A stretch of 64,000 nucleotides of DNA from Lachnospiraceae bacterium (GCA_017615545.1 JAFZZY010000047.1:95435-159434); one strand, 5' to 3'. Counted from the stretch's first letter, positions 25,830 to 35,176 are shown. Program-made: numbers and translations. The notes: generated by a model from the letters alone, not told the origin.

Positions 25830-26843
25830 TCACGTTTCCTCTAAGCCGTCAGGGATCGCATATCCCATGTGGCCGAAAGCCCGATGGGTCGCGATGCGTC
25901 CGCGCGGGGTACGCTTCAACAGGCCGTTCTGGATCAGGTAAGGCTCATAAACATCCTCAAGTGTACCGATATCCTCGCCGAGGGCGGCGCCCAGTGTCTC
26001 CAGGCCGACCGGACCTCCGTCAAACTTCGTGATGATGCATTCCAGGATGCGGCGGTCTTCCACGTCCAGACCCAGTTTATCGACATTCAACAGATCGAGG
26101 GCGTGGTTCGCAACCTCGGTCGTGATCTTGCCGTCGTATTTGATCTGCGCGAAGTCGCGGACGCGCTTTAACAGGCGGTTTGCCAAACGCGGCGTTCCGC
26201 GGGAACGGCGGGCCAATTCTTCGGCTCCGTCCTCAGACAGTTCACAATCAAACACACGTGCGGAACGCATCAGAATGCTCTTCAGCTCGCTCTGTGTATA
26301 ATACTCCATACGATGGGTGATACCGAAACGGTCACGCAGCGGCGCGGTCAGCAGACCTGCACGGGTCGTGGCCCCGATCAGTGTGAACTTCGGCAGGTCC
26401 AGACGAATGCTGCGCGCCGAGGGTCCTTTGCCGATCATGATATCGATAGCATAATCCTCCATCGCAGGATACAGGACCTCCTCGACCTGACGCGGCAGGC
26501 GGTGGATCTCATCGACAAACAGGACATCTCCCTGCTCCAGTCCGTTCAAGACCGATGCCAGATCGCCGGGCTTCTCGATCGCGGGTCCCGAGGTGATCTT
26601 TAGTTTCGAACCCATCTCGTTCGCGATCACGCCGGCCAGCGTCGTCTTTCCCAGTCCGGGCGGACCATAAAGCAGCACATGATCCAGTGGATCATGGCGC
26701 ATCTTCGCGGCCTTGATATAGACAGAAAGCATTTCCTTCAGCTTTTCCTGTCCCATGTATTCATCCAGCGTTCGTGGACGAAGGTAGCTTTCTACCTTCT
26801 CATCTTCTTCCGTGAAGCCGGTGGTGGTTATTCTTCTTCCCAT
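25830..26843 (-). CDS. ruvB: Holliday junction DNA helicase RuvB
   Basis: The 337-residue AAA+ motor drives branch migration with RuvA. Walker A ([13 protein letters not shown]), Walker B ([10 protein letters not shown]), sensor 1 (LIGATTRAG) and the C-terminal winged helix ([21 protein letters not shown]) are complete. It is 9 bp downstream of ruvA. The 79-bp repeat lies 4 bp beyond the stop, but the C-terminus has normal length, so the repeat has not damaged it. No ruvC is present, as is usual in Firmicutes. Confidence 0.97.
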   Translation of the reverse strand: MGRRITTTGFTEEDEKVESYLRPRTLDEYMGQEKLKEMLSVYIKAAKMRHDPLDHVLLYGPPGLGKTTLAGVIANEMGSKLKITSGPAIEKPGDLASVLNGLEQGDVLFVDEIHRLPRQVEEVLYPAMEDYAIDIMIGKGPSARSIRLDLPKFTLIGATTRAGLLTAPLRDRFGITHRMEYYTQSELKSILMRSARVFDCELSEDGAEELARRSRGTPRLANRLLKRVRDFAQIKYDGKITTEVANHALDLLNVDKLGLDVEDRRILECIITKFDGGPVGLETLGAALGEDIGTLEDVYEPYLIQNGLLKRTPRGRIATHRAFGHMGYAIPDGLEET

Positions 26844-26852
26844 GGTCTACCT

Positions 26853-27467
26853 CTATCGGATATTCTTTAATGCTGCCTTCAGCATGGTCGACTCGTCCTT
26901 TGCGTCCTCTTCGGAGACTGCGCTCACCGCAGCGAGTGCCTGTGAGTTTGTGTAACCGAGGCTGACCAGGGCCTGCATGACATCGGCCGCAACGCCCGAA
27001 AGCGTACCTGCCGTTCCGCCTCCCGCGGAAAATGCGGGCGAGTCGCCGAGATCGATCATATCTTCAATGTTCACCTTATCCGAGAGCTCCAGGATGATCT
27101 TCTGCGCCGTTTTAGCTCCGATGCCCGGCGATTTCGCGATGACCTTCGCATCATTGGCCACGATCGCCATACGCAGCTGCTCCGGCGTCATCGAACCCAG
27201 GATCGACAGCGCGCCCTTCGGGCCGATGCCGCTGACATTGATCAGAAGTTTAAACAACTCCAGATCCTTCCTCGAGGCAAAGCCGTACAACTGCATCGCG
27301 TCCTCGCGCACATGCAGATAGGTGTGGATCTTCACACGCGTGCCGACCTGCGGCAACGCTCCGATCAATGAAACCGGCACACCGATAAAATACCCCACGC
27401 CGCCGCAACTCACGACGATCCCGTCCGGGTATTTTTCCGCCAGTTCTCCCTCGATAAATGCGATCAT
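26853..27467 (-). CDS. ruvA: Holliday junction DNA helicase subunit RuvA
   Basis: The 204-residue protein binds four-way junctions as a tetramer. It shows the OB fold start MIAFIEGELAEK, helix-hairpin-helix motifs (VSGIGPKGALSIL and SPGIGAKTAQKIILEL) and the C-terminal domain III (ALVSLGYTNSQALAAVSAV) that contacts RuvB. The ATG follows GGGAGG; a longer frame to 27560 is not used. First gene of the ruvAB operon. Confidence 0.97.
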   Translation of the reverse strand: MIAFIEGELAEKYPDGIVVSCGGVGYFIGVPVSLIGALPQVGTRVKIHTYLHVREDAMQLYGFASRKDLELFKLLINVSGIGPKGALSILGSMTPEQLRMAIVANDAKVIAKSPGIGAKTAQKIILELSDKVNIEDMIDLGDSPAFSAGGGTAGTLSGVAADVMQALVSLGYTNSQALAAVSAVSEEDAKDESTMLKAALKNIR

Positions 27468-27525
27468 ACTGATACCTCCCGTATGGAGCCGAAGGCTCCG
27501 GATAAACAGGTTCAAACCTTCTGTA

Positions 27526-27555
27526 ATTTTACCATATGTGCACCTGAATATGCAA
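27526..27555 (-). promoter_or_regulatory. Promoter of ruvAB
   Basis: Minus-strand TTGCAT, 18-bp spacer, TAAAAT. A short hairpin (GGAGCC with GGCTCC, GAA loop) at 27485-27499 lies in the leader. I saw no clear LexA box. Confidence 0.55.
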
Positions 27556-27594
27556 GTCATAATAGAAAAGATCGCCGTTTATGACGCTTTTTGT

Positions 27595-27623
27595 TTGAAA
27601 CTTCAGGGCATCTGTGCTAGAAT
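27595..27623 (+). promoter_or_regulatory. Promoter of the RNase H-fold gene
   Basis: TTGAAA, 17-bp spacer, TAGAAT, 27 bp before the start codon; divergent from the ruvAB promoter. Confidence 0.6.
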
Positions 27624-27649
27624 TATCTCATCACAGGGAGGACTCTTTC

Positions 27650-28771
27650 ATGAAGTATATTTGCCGGCCGCTGTCGCAGGATGCTGCGCTTACGGCCATA
27701 TTTCCGGACGCCGCTCCGGATGTTTTTTTCCTGGATATCGAAACCACCGGACTGCGTGCGGACGAAAGCTATCTGTACCTGATCGGCGCGACCTGCTATG
27801 AGGTCGGCGCGGAGGGCACGGGATGCTGGATGTACCATGCCTGGTTCGGGCGGGAAATGCTGGACGAGCAGAAGATCCTGCGCGCCTTTTTACGTTTTGC
27901 ATCCGAATACAAAACGTGCATCACATTTTCCGGAAAACGCTTTGATGTGACCTATCTGGCCCGCTGCATGCAGGAATACTACCTGGACAGCGCGGCGTTT
28001 GATCAACTGATATTTGAAGACTACCTCACCCTCCTGCGACCCTTGCAAAATCTGTTATCGGTTTCGCGTTCGCGTCTTTGCGAGTGGGAAGACCGGACCG
28101 GTCGCGTACGTGAAGATTCGGAGTGCTTCCTGACCGGCGCCGAGATGTCGTCACTCTTCCAGAATGCGCCGGATCCCTTTCCCGACGAACTCATGGAGAC
28201 CCTTCTTTTGCACAATCGGTGCGACCTCCAGAGCCTGGTGCTGTTGCAACGTCTGCTCTCCTATCAGGATATGGCGGAGCGGCCGGTCGCATTTGCCGCG
28301 GAGGTTTCCGAGGGCATCGTGACGCTTACAGCAGAGCTCGCGTCGCCCGTGCCTCTTCCCGTATTTCGTTTTAACGTGGACTATGAATGCAAGATCGCAG
28401 ACCGCAGTGTCACGATCACCGTATATGAAAGCGATCAGGACTGCCGGTTGTACTATCCGGACTATCGCAATTACTTCGTCGTTGCCGGCGAAAGCGGCGT
28501 CATCCATAAGGATCTCGCCGATTTCATCCCGAAGGAACTGCGCAAAAAAGCAACGCCCGAAACCTGCTATCAAACAGTTTCCGGACGTTTTCTTCCGATG
28601 CCTCTGCCTGCGCCGGGCAGCCGTGCTTCGCTCGAAGAGGACTGCCCCCTCACCATTTTAAAGCGGAACTTTGACGCCGCATGCGGCTATGTACGCGCAG
28701 AAGACGCATATTCTGACCTTTCGGCCTACGGACGGGAATTTCTCCGCCGGCTCCTGCAAAGCGCGGAATAG
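27650..28771 (+). CDS. RNase H-fold exonuclease-like protein (YprB type)
   Basis: The 373-residue product has an N-terminal DnaQ/RNase H-like domain of the YprB kind: FFLDIETTGL gives the first acidic pair, and ITFSGKRFDVTYLARC the next motif; RCDLQSLVLLQRLL supplies the later Asp. The C-terminal 150 residues have no recognisable motif. Such proteins are predicted metal-dependent nucleases acting on DNA or RNA, but the substrate is unknown. The ATG follows AGGGAGGA. It is divergent from ruvAB and convergent with luxS, 12 bp apart. Confidence 0.82.
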   Translation: MKYICRPLSQDAALTAIFPDAAPDVFFLDIETTGLRADESYLYLIGATCYEVGAEGTGCWMYHAWFGREMLDEQKILRAFLRFASEYKTCITFSGKRFDVTYLARCMQEYYLDSAAFDQLIFEDYLTLLRPLQNLLSVSRSRLCEWEDRTGRVREDSECFLTGAEMSSLFQNAPDPFPDELMETLLLHNRCDLQSLVLLQRLLSYQDMAERPVAFAAEVSEGIVTLTAELASPVPLPVFRFNVDYECKIADRSVTITVYESDQDCRLYYPDYRNYFVVAGESGVIHKDLADFIPKELRKKATPETCYQTVSGRFLPMPLPAPGSRASLEEDCPLTILKRNFDAACGYVRAEDAYSDLSAYGREFLRRLLQSAE

Positions 28772-28783
28772 GGGCTCTGAGCG

Positions 28784-29269
28784 CTATTTCGCGTAAACCA
28801 TGCGCTCCGGGTGGTCTTCGATCCCCGTCAGGACCTCATCCAGGTAACGCTTCGCCCAAAAACGAGCCATGGGCAGGTTCATGTCCAGATAGTTGCCGCA
28901 ATCCCGCGGCGCCTGTCCGGGCACATCGCCCTCAAAGGTCGACATAAACGTATACATTTCCCGGAGGAGCGGCGCGATCTGCGCAGGCTCATTCTCTCCG
29001 GCTAAAACCAGATAAAAACCCGTTCTGCATCCCATCGGTCCGAAATAGATGACCCGGGATGCATATTCTTTATGGTTGCGTAAAAAGGTCGCGCCCAGAT
29101 GCTCCATGCAGTGGACTTCGGCCGTGTTCATGACCGGTTCGAAGTTCGGCCGTGTCATGCGCAGGTCATACGTGGTGATAGTCTCCACGCCTACGTGGTC
29201 GATGCGGGACACATATACGCCCGGGATCAATGTCAGATGGTTCACTTCAAAACTGGGTATCTTTTTCAT
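28784..29269 (-). CDS. luxS: S-ribosylhomocysteine lyase LuxS
   Basis: The 161-residue metalloenzyme converts S-ribosylhomocysteine to homocysteine and the AI-2 precursor DPD. The metal site HxxEH is present in EVHCMEHLGATFLRN, and the third ligand Cys in PMGCRTGFYL. It is the last gene of an ABC transporter run; its ATG overlaps the permease stop (ATGA), so translation is coupled. No mtnN (pfs) is nearby. Confidence 0.96.
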   Translation of the reverse strand: MKKIPSFEVNHLTLIPGVYVSRIDHVGVETITTYDLRMTRPNFEPVMNTAEVHCMEHLGATFLRNHKEYASRVIYFGPMGCRTGFYLVLAGENEPAQIAPLLREMYTFMSTFEGDVPGQAPRDCGNYLDMNLPMARFWAKRYLDEVLTGIEDHPERMVYAK

Positions 29270-30252
29270 TTGGACTCCTCTTTCTCTTCGGCCTCATGAT
29301 CGTCGGCCAGTCTCTCTTTCAGTGCGCCGTTCATTTCCCGACGGCGGTACTGGGGCTGCAGATATTTGGTCGCCAGCAGTACCAGCAGATACGCGACCAC
29401 CAGCTGCAACAGCAGGCTCGTGATAAGCCAGTGACGTACGATCGGCGTTTCTGCAGCCATATTCGTCGTGTTTTCCAGGTAGGATACGAACGAACTCTCG
29501 GCTCCGAAACGGATCTTCAGAAGACATACGATGGACATCAGCGGGTTTAACAGTAAGGCCAATGTATGGAAAAACGATGCGGGACGGCTGCCGCCGGGGC
29601 CGACCATATCCGGCACGAGCCGCGCGATCACGAGCGGCAGGATGCACATTCCCAAAAGCACGATGTAAGTGCACAGCGTCGCGGACACGGAACGTTTGAT
29701 CCACGCCGAGAACAACAGGCCGATGCTGCCGATGAAGAACGAAAGCACCAGCATGACGCCGAAACTCGCGAACATATCAAACAGGGAAAAACTGCCGAAC
29801 ACATATACCAGCGACAAGATGGGCAGGGTCGAGATGAGGATCATCAGGATGGTCTTCATCATGGCCAGCAGTTTTCCGAACACGATGGTCTTCGGCGACA
29901 GCTGCGTGGTCAGCATCAGATCCAGCGTCTGGTGCTCCCTCTCGCCTGCGATCATGCTGCCGGTCAATGTCGGGATGATGAAGAACAACAGCACAAATTC
30001 CAGCAAAATGAGCAGGCAGTACAAAAGTCGTATGGAGTTGTAGGCGAGTTCATTGGCCGTCATCGAACGGGCCGCGTCCTCGCGAAAGAACAGTTCCAGG
30101 AACAGTCGCTCCAGCGGCTCCGCCTCCTCGAAAAACGCCAGGAAGATAAAGCCGGTGAGCGCGAGAACCAGGTTGAAACCGATGATGCTAAGGATCAGTT
30201 TCGGGGAGCGCATGTTCGCGCGCACTTCCCTCTTAAGTACGGGATTTTTCAT
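29266..30252 (-). CDS. ABC-2 type transporter permease
   Basis: The 328-residue membrane protein has about six helices and the ABC-2 permease layout: a first helix, then a large polar region with GEREHQTLDLMLTTQLSPKTIVFGK, the conserved coupling segment of the family, then five helices. The N-terminus KREVRANMRSPK is typical. It pairs with the upstream ATPase (single-base overlap) as an exporter or membrane-remodelling ABC complex. The substrate is unknown. The C-terminus is acidic. Confidence 0.88.
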   Translation of the reverse strand: MKNPVLKREVRANMRSPKLILSIIGFNLVLALTGFIFLAFFEEAEPLERLFLELFFREDAARSMTANELAYNSIRLLYCLLILLEFVLLFFIIPTLTGSMIAGEREHQTLDLMLTTQLSPKTIVFGKLLAMMKTILMILISTLPILSLVYVFGSFSLFDMFASFGVMLVLSFFIGSIGLLFSAWIKRSVSATLCTYIVLLGMCILPLVIARLVPDMVGPGGSRPASFFHTLALLLNPLMSIVCLLKIRFGAESSFVSYLENTTNMAAETPIVRHWLITSLLLQLVVAYLLVLLATKYLQPQYRRREMNGALKERLADDHEAEEKEESK

Positions 30253-31196
30253 CAGACATCGCCTCCCGTCTTACGTTTTATGAAGGCTTCGAAATTCTCG
30301 TCCTCACGCAGGAAGGATACCACGGGGATGCCCTCGCGGACCAGTTCGGACAGGATCTTCGTCTCGGCCTCGGTGGTATTGTCCGCGATCACGCGGAGCT
30401 GGTTTCTATCCACGGTCACGGCGTGCACGGGCTCAAGTCGGTCCAGAACGGCGACTGCCTGATCTGCCATGCCGGAGACCCGGATCTTCAGCGGCCGGTT
30501 CAACCGCGACTGCTTCAGAAAATGCTCCATGCTGCCCTGCTCCTTCATCGTGCCGCCGGCCATGATGCCCAGGTCGGTACAGAACTCGGTCAGCTCGGTG
30601 ATCATGTGCGAACTGATCAGGATCGTCGTGCCCTGTGCGGACAGTTCGCGGATCACATCGCGAAGTTCGAAGCGGTTCTTCAGGTCGATGCCCTTCATCG
30701 GGTCATCCAGGATCAGCAGTCTCGGATAGTTCAACATCGCGCGGGCAATGCAGAGCCGCTGCTTCATACTCGATGACAGGTAGTCGACATAGAGGCCTTC
30801 TCTTCCGCTCAGGCCGACCATCTCGAGCGCGTGGCTGATGCGCCGTCGCGCCAGATAGCCCTCCAGTCCGGAGGCCTCCGCAAAAAACGTCATATATTCC
30901 TGCACCAGCAGGTTTTCATACAGGCCGAACGAGTCCGGCACATAACCGATGTAATGATAGATCTCGGTCGGGTGTTCGGAAGCATCCAGCCCGCAGATCG
31001 AGATGGAGCCCGAATCCGCCTTTTCCAGGCCGACAACGATGCGCAGCGCCGTGGATTTACCGGATCCGTTCTCGCCGACCATACCGAAAACATGGCCCGC
31101 TTCCACGGAAAATGTCAGATCGGTGAGCGCATTGAAGCTTCCGAAGCGTTTATTTACTTTTTCGACCTTTAAAACAGGTTCCAAGGCTTCTGCCAT
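30252..31196 (-). CDS. ABC transporter ATP-binding protein
   Basis: The 314-residue ATPase has Walker A GENGSGKSTALR, Q-loop region YIGYVPDSFGLYENL, signature YLSSSMKQRLC and Walker B LLILDDPMKGIDL. In Walker B the catalytic Glu after the Asp is replaced by Asp (LDDP rather than LDEP), and the signature is not LSGGQ, as in some ABC-2 exporters of the GldA/CcmA group. The C-terminal 90 residues form an accessory domain. It is coupled to the downstream permease. The Asp substitution could slow hydrolysis. Confidence 0.9.
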   Translation of the reverse strand: MAEALEPVLKVEKVNKRFGSFNALTDLTFSVEAGHVFGMVGENGSGKSTALRIVVGLEKADSGSISICGLDASEHPTEIYHYIGYVPDSFGLYENLLVQEYMTFFAEASGLEGYLARRRISHALEMVGLSGREGLYVDYLSSSMKQRLCIARAMLNYPRLLILDDPMKGIDLKNRFELRDVIRELSAQGTTILISSHMITELTEFCTDLGIMAGGTMKEQGSMEHFLKQSRLNRPLKIRVSGMADQAVAVLDRLEPVHAVTVDRNQLRVIADNTTEAETKILSELVREGIPVVSFLREDENFEAFIKRKTGGDV

Positions 31197-31215
31197 AGCC
31201 TGCGCTCTCCTTTCT

Positions 31216-31305
31216 CAAAAGGGGTTCACGAAGTGAAACCCTGTCCGTCAAAATACTCTGCGAAGCAGAACATTTTGACATTTATGCTTTGCGAAGCAAA
31301 GCTAC
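31216..31305. repeat. Three consecutive hairpins in the gap before the ABC genes
   Basis: Read on the minus strand: GCTTTGC-TTC-GCAAAGC; GTCAAAATGTTCTGC-TTC-GCAGAGTATTTTGAC; then AGGGTTTCAC-TTC-GTGAACCCCT followed by TTTT. Each has the same TTC apex. The last resembles a terminator, so it could separate ABC/luxS expression from the upstream two-component genes. Confidence 0.6.
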
Positions 31306-31308
31306 CTC

Positions 31309-33171
31309 TTACTTCTCGATGATCTTGAAGCGTACATACGAAGATTTGATCATCTCGGCTTCTTTAGTGACGATCGCCGAATCCTCGCCCTCTCCTATAT
31401 ACACTTCGATCGTATAACTTCCCTGGTCAAAACGATATTGGTGTGCCTGCAGATACGATGCCAGCATGGCGATCGTACTGCTTTCGACCTCTGCCTCCGG
31501 TGCGACGCGCAGGATCTCATTTTCCAGTTCGGTCACAAATTCTTTCTGATCATCCGCAAACAGCGAACGACTGCTTCCCGCCGGGATGCCCTCCTCCAGC
31601 TCCAACACGAATACCGGTGCGTCCTCACTGCCGAACGGCAGATCCGTCACCGCATTGGACATCAGCCGGAACAGACCGGACTGCCGCTTTCCGACGACCA
31701 CATTATTCTCGTCTCCCGAGATATAACTCTCCATCGAGTACGCAGCCAGATCCGCCTTATGATCCCAAGTCGATGTAACACCCGACTCCGGTTCACCCGA
31801 AGGTAAGAGGCGGAAACCATCCGACGCGCGCAATGTGAACGTCGCTTTTTTGTTATATAGGGTCTGCAGCGCGAGATACCGCTGCGAGGTCTGCAGATCG
31901 CCGTACGACTCCTCGATCGACAGAAGCGAACTATGCGGCAGGCTCATTCGCGATTTCGCGCCCAACACATAGATCATCACGGCAAATGCTGCCGCCAAAA
32001 GGATCACCGTGCCCTGCAGATAATAATGCTTCCGAAGCCTCCGCAACAGCAGATAGCCCGCTGGCAGAGCCACGAAAATGTAGATCAGGATGATCCAGAT
32101 GTAACGACGGAACGAAGAGATACCAAACTGCCAGGACGGCAGCTGCTCGAAAATCTCCTCCTGATAATCCGAAACCTCCTGCATGTCCAGAACGCGGTCC
32201 GAGATCTGCGCAGGCAGATTATACATGGCGGACTGGAGCATGCTGCGGACCTGGTTGTTAAAGTACACATATCCGGAGAAATAGTCATAGTCGTACGTAT
32301 AAACGATTCCGTCGCCGATCAGGAAATACTTCCCTGCGATCTTCGTATAGTTTGAAAAATCATGCTGTTTCGCACCTTTGAGCAGCAACTGTTCCAGGCG
32401 CTGTTCGCGGTTTCGGTCAATGACACCGCCGACCACCAGAATACCACCGTGCGCCGCCCAGTTGAGCAGGTTCTCGACCACCTCTTGGGAATACACATCC
32501 AGGTAGTCGTCGGACAGATACAAGATGTCGTAGCACAGGATCGACCGGATGTCAGCGGTGATCGTCGAAGGATCCACCAGATAGGATTGAACGTCGCACA
32601 GCAAGGTGTCCCGGTTCTGATCCGCGATCTCAAATCGTGACGCGGAGCTTAAAGGTGCCTGGCCGACCAGGCCCAGGATCAGTTCGTTTCGGTTCGCGCC
32701 CCGTAAGGAGACGGAAAACGGGTAGAACCTGGAATAGATCGTCTCCCCTGTGTCGTTACGGAATTGCAAGAGGATCCGCATGTTCGGACCGAAATGTACC
32801 GGAAACGCAAATAAGGCCGTGTGCTTCTGCCCGGCCGTGATGTCAATATGTTCAGAATACAACAGATAACTGCCGGCTACGGAGCAGACCGAAAGGTCGA
32901 TCCAGCCGGAATAATCGTTTTCATAACCGGTAGCGGTGATCTTCACCGGAAGATACGAGCCCTCATACACCTCGCGGATCTGTGACAGTTCCACGGAGAA
33001 TTCCAGGTCCGTCCCATCCGGTGCCGCATGGGAAACGGTAGGTCGGAGAAAAGCCAGAAGCGCCAGGACCATAACACACATGCAAAGGGCTGCAACGCCC
33101 TTCATCCATGCGCTTCGGCATCCAGGCCGGCTCTTACGATTCCGCCGCCGGCAAATTGCCGAGTTCGTCAT
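31309..33171 (-). CDS. Membrane-anchored extracellular protein of the ABC/two-component cluster
   Basis: The 620-residue product has a signal peptide or anchor (about residues 23-50, ending VSHAAPDG), an extracellular region of roughly 330 residues with beta-rich modules and a segment like a glutamine-amidotransferase or GldG fold (YDILYLSDDYLDVY, HGGILVVGGVIDRNR), then two helices near 365-410 and an outer C-terminal domain. Its place beside an ABC-2 ATPase and permease recalls GldG-type auxiliary proteins, but I do not recognise a named family. The ATG follows AGGGAG and lies inside the histidine kinase gene, a 38-bp overlap in another frame. Confidence 0.7.
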   Translation of the reverse strand: MTNSAICRRRNRKSRPGCRSAWMKGVAALCMCVMVLALLAFLRPTVSHAAPDGTDLEFSVELSQIREVYEGSYLPVKITATGYENDYSGWIDLSVCSVAGSYLLYSEHIDITAGQKHTALFAFPVHFGPNMRILLQFRNDTGETIYSRFYPFSVSLRGANRNELILGLVGQAPLSSASRFEIADQNRDTLLCDVQSYLVDPSTITADIRSILCYDILYLSDDYLDVYSQEVVENLLNWAAHGGILVVGGVIDRNREQRLEQLLLKGAKQHDFSNYTKIAGKYFLIGDGIVYTYDYDYFSGYVYFNNQVRSMLQSAMYNLPAQISDRVLDMQEVSDYQEEIFEQLPSWQFGISSFRRYIWIILIYIFVALPAGYLLLRRLRKHYYLQGTVILLAAAFAVMIYVLGAKSRMSLPHSSLLSIEESYGDLQTSQRYLALQTLYNKKATFTLRASDGFRLLPSGEPESGVTSTWDHKADLAAYSMESYISGDENNVVVGKRQSGLFRLMSNAVTDLPFGSEDAPVFVLELEEGIPAGSSRSLFADDQKEFVTELENEILRVAPEAEVESSTIAMLASYLQAHQYRFDQGSYTIEVYIGEGEDSAIVTKEAEMIKSSYVRFKIIEK

Positions 33172-34315
33172 TGTGTTCTCCCTGGAAGAATAACTGCTCT
33201 TCCTCCGTAATATGCAGACGCAGCCGCACGGTAAATGTCGTTCCGTTTTCCAGGTCGCTCTCTACCTCGATGCTGCCTCCGTGCAGATCCACGATCGTCT
33301 TAACGATCGCAAGTCCCAGACCGGTTCCGCCGGTCGTCGTTGCGCGGGATTGCTCCACGCGATAGAATTTATCAAAGATAAACGGAAGTTCCTTCTCCGG
33401 AATGATGTGTCCGAAGTTCGTTACCGCGATGGTGACGTATTCACCGCCGCCGTACCGGACATTGACCCGGAGCTGCTTTCCGTCCGCGCCGTATTTGGTC
33501 GCGTTATTGATCAGGTTTTCAAACAGACGCGCGATCAGGTCACCGTCCGCGTCGATGATCAGCGAATTCACGTCGCTGTGGTAAATGCATTCCAGTTTCT
33601 TATCCTCGAATACGGGATAGAACTCGTCGATCATCTGCTCCATCAGCTTTGCGATATCGATCTTCGACAGATGGACCGCCATGCGTCCGTAACTCATCTT
33701 CGTCAGGCCGAACAGCTCCTCGATGAGCTGCTGCAGGCGCTTCGCCTTATCGCGGGCAATGGTCGTATACTGGAGACGCACATCATCGTCCAGTTTCTTT
33801 GTATCGGCGCACAGGAGCTCCAGATAACCCAGGATCGAGGTCAGAGGCGTCCGCAGGTCGTGCGCCACGTTTGTGATCAGTTCGTTTTTGCTCTTCTCGG
33901 ATGCGCGCTCCCGCTCGATCAGCATGCGCAGGTCTTCGGTCAATGCATTCAGAGCCGCCGCCATATAAGAAAGCTCATCATCTCCGAGCACGGGAACCTT
34001 TACCGAAAGGTCGCCGCCCGAGATGCGCTTCATGGCGTTCGCGATGTCCTTCACATAGGCGCTCTGGTTGTACTGGAACAGAAAAAAGACTAACACAAAC
34101 ACACCGATGCCGACTGCAGTGATCAGTCCCATCGCTACCTGTTGTACATTGGACGGATTGATCAGACCGTCTTTGCCGCCGATCCACATCAAGGCATCCG
34201 AGATCGCTCCCATATTGTAGATGAGAACGAACGAAACGATCAGGGAGATCACCGCGCCGATCGCGATATTGATCACGATCTTGCCGCGAAAACTCCGCTT
34301 CATATCCTCTCTCAT
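33134..34315 (-). CDS. Sensor histidine kinase
   Basis: The 393-residue kinase has two transmembrane helices (about 12-34 and 61-82) with a short extracellular loop, a HAMP-like region, the phospho-acceptor His152 in NVAHDLRTPLTS, and ATPase boxes NLINNATKYG (N), FIFDKFYRVEQ (F) and GGTGLGLAIV (G). The small sensor loop resembles intramembrane-sensing kinases of envelope stress. The start is uncertain between 34315 and an ATG 12 bp later. It is 8 bp downstream of its response regulator and probably reports wall or membrane state to the ABC proteins. Confidence 0.92.
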   Translation of the reverse strand: MREDMKRSFRGKIVINIAIGAVISLIVSFVLIYNMGAISDALMWIGGKDGLINPSNVQQVAMGLITAVGIGVFVLVFFLFQYNQSAYVKDIANAMKRISGGDLSVKVPVLGDDELSYMAAALNALTEDLRMLIERERASEKSKNELITNVAHDLRTPLTSILGYLELLCADTKKLDDDVRLQYTTIARDKAKRLQQLIEELFGLTKMSYGRMAVHLSKIDIAKLMEQMIDEFYPVFEDKKLECIYHSDVNSLIIDADGDLIARLFENLINNATKYGADGKQLRVNVRYGGGEYVTIAVTNFGHIIPEKELPFIFDKFYRVEQSRATTTGGTGLGLAIVKTIVDLHGGSIEVESDLENGTTFTVRLRLHITEEEQLFFQGEHNDELGNLPAAES

Positions 34316-34323
34316 AGTCCGAC

Positions 34324-35031
34324 CTACTTCTCGATCTTATATCCTACTCCCCAAACCGTTGTGATGATCTTCGTCTGGAGCTTATCTTCCTGAAGTTTAC
34401 CGCGCAGACGACGGATGTGCACCATGACGGTGTTATTGGCCTCGTAAGCCTTCTCTTTCCAAACGTGCTCGAAGATCTCGTCCGTGGAGAAAACGCGTCC
34501 GGCGTTCTCTGCCAGCAGGAACAGGATATCGAACTCGATGGGTGTGAGTTTGATCTCCTCATCGTACAGGGTCACCTCACGGGTCATCTTATCCATGACC
34601 AGACCGCGTACCTCGATCTTCGTAACTTCCGAACTGTCGTCCTTCGTGCTGGAAGGGTTCAGCAGCATGTAGCGGCGCAGCTGGGACTTAACACGAGCAG
34701 TCAGCTCCAGCGGGCTGAAAGGCTTCGTAACGTAGTCGTCCGCTCCGTTACCGAGTCCGACGATCTTATCGATCTCCGTCGACTTAGCGCTGATCATGAT
34801 GATCGGAATGTTGTTGGTCTCACGGATGGTCTTACACATCTCCAGACCGTTCATGCCGGGCATCATAATGTCGAGCAATGCAAGCTGGATGTTCTCCTTC
34901 TCGAGGATCGCCAGACCCATGCGCGCGCTCGTCGCCTTAAATACATGATATCCCTCGCTGACCAGGTAGATCTCCACCAGATCCGCGATCTCCTTCTCAT
35001 CATCGACAACCAGAATATTCTCTCCTGCCAT
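34324..35031 (-). CDS. OmpR-family response regulator
   Basis: The 235-residue regulator has the receiver with Asp10-Asp11 pocket, phospho-acceptor Asp54 (ALLDIMMPGMNG), Ser/Thr and Lys (MISAKS, DDYVTKPF), and a C-terminal winged helix (NNTVMVHIRRLRGKL, TVWGVGYKIEK). It resembles VanR/PhoP-type members. GGAGG precedes the ATG. First gene of the run with kinase, extracellular protein and ABC genes. A hairpin (AGGTTTGC-TTC-GCAAACCT at 35052-35070) is in its leader. It is the natural candidate to bind the phased repeats found 150 bp upstream. Confidence 0.93.
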   Translation of the reverse strand: MAGENILVVDDEKEIADLVEIYLVSEGYHVFKATSARMGLAILEKENIQLALLDIMMPGMNGLEMCKTIRETNNIPIIMISAKSTEIDKIVGLGNGADDYVTKPFSPLELTARVKSQLRRYMLLNPSSTKDDSSEVTKIEVRGLVMDKMTREVTLYDEEIKLTPIEFDILFLLAENAGRVFSTDEIFEHVWKEKAYEANNTVMVHIRRLRGKLQEDKLQTKIITTVWGVGYKIEK

Positions 35032-35176
35032 TCCATTTCCTCCTCTATTACAGGTTTGCTTCGCAAACCTTCCTCATAGTACATTTTGATCTATGCTATA
35101 TCATAACATAAGACTTTTTTCTATTCCTTACTCTTTTCTTACAAGTTCCACAAAAAAACGCGTCCGAATGATAAAG

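Noticed and set aside
27467..27560. LexA (SOS) box upstream of ruvAB
   Set aside because: No GAAC-N4-GTTC-type palindrome is visible in the gap.
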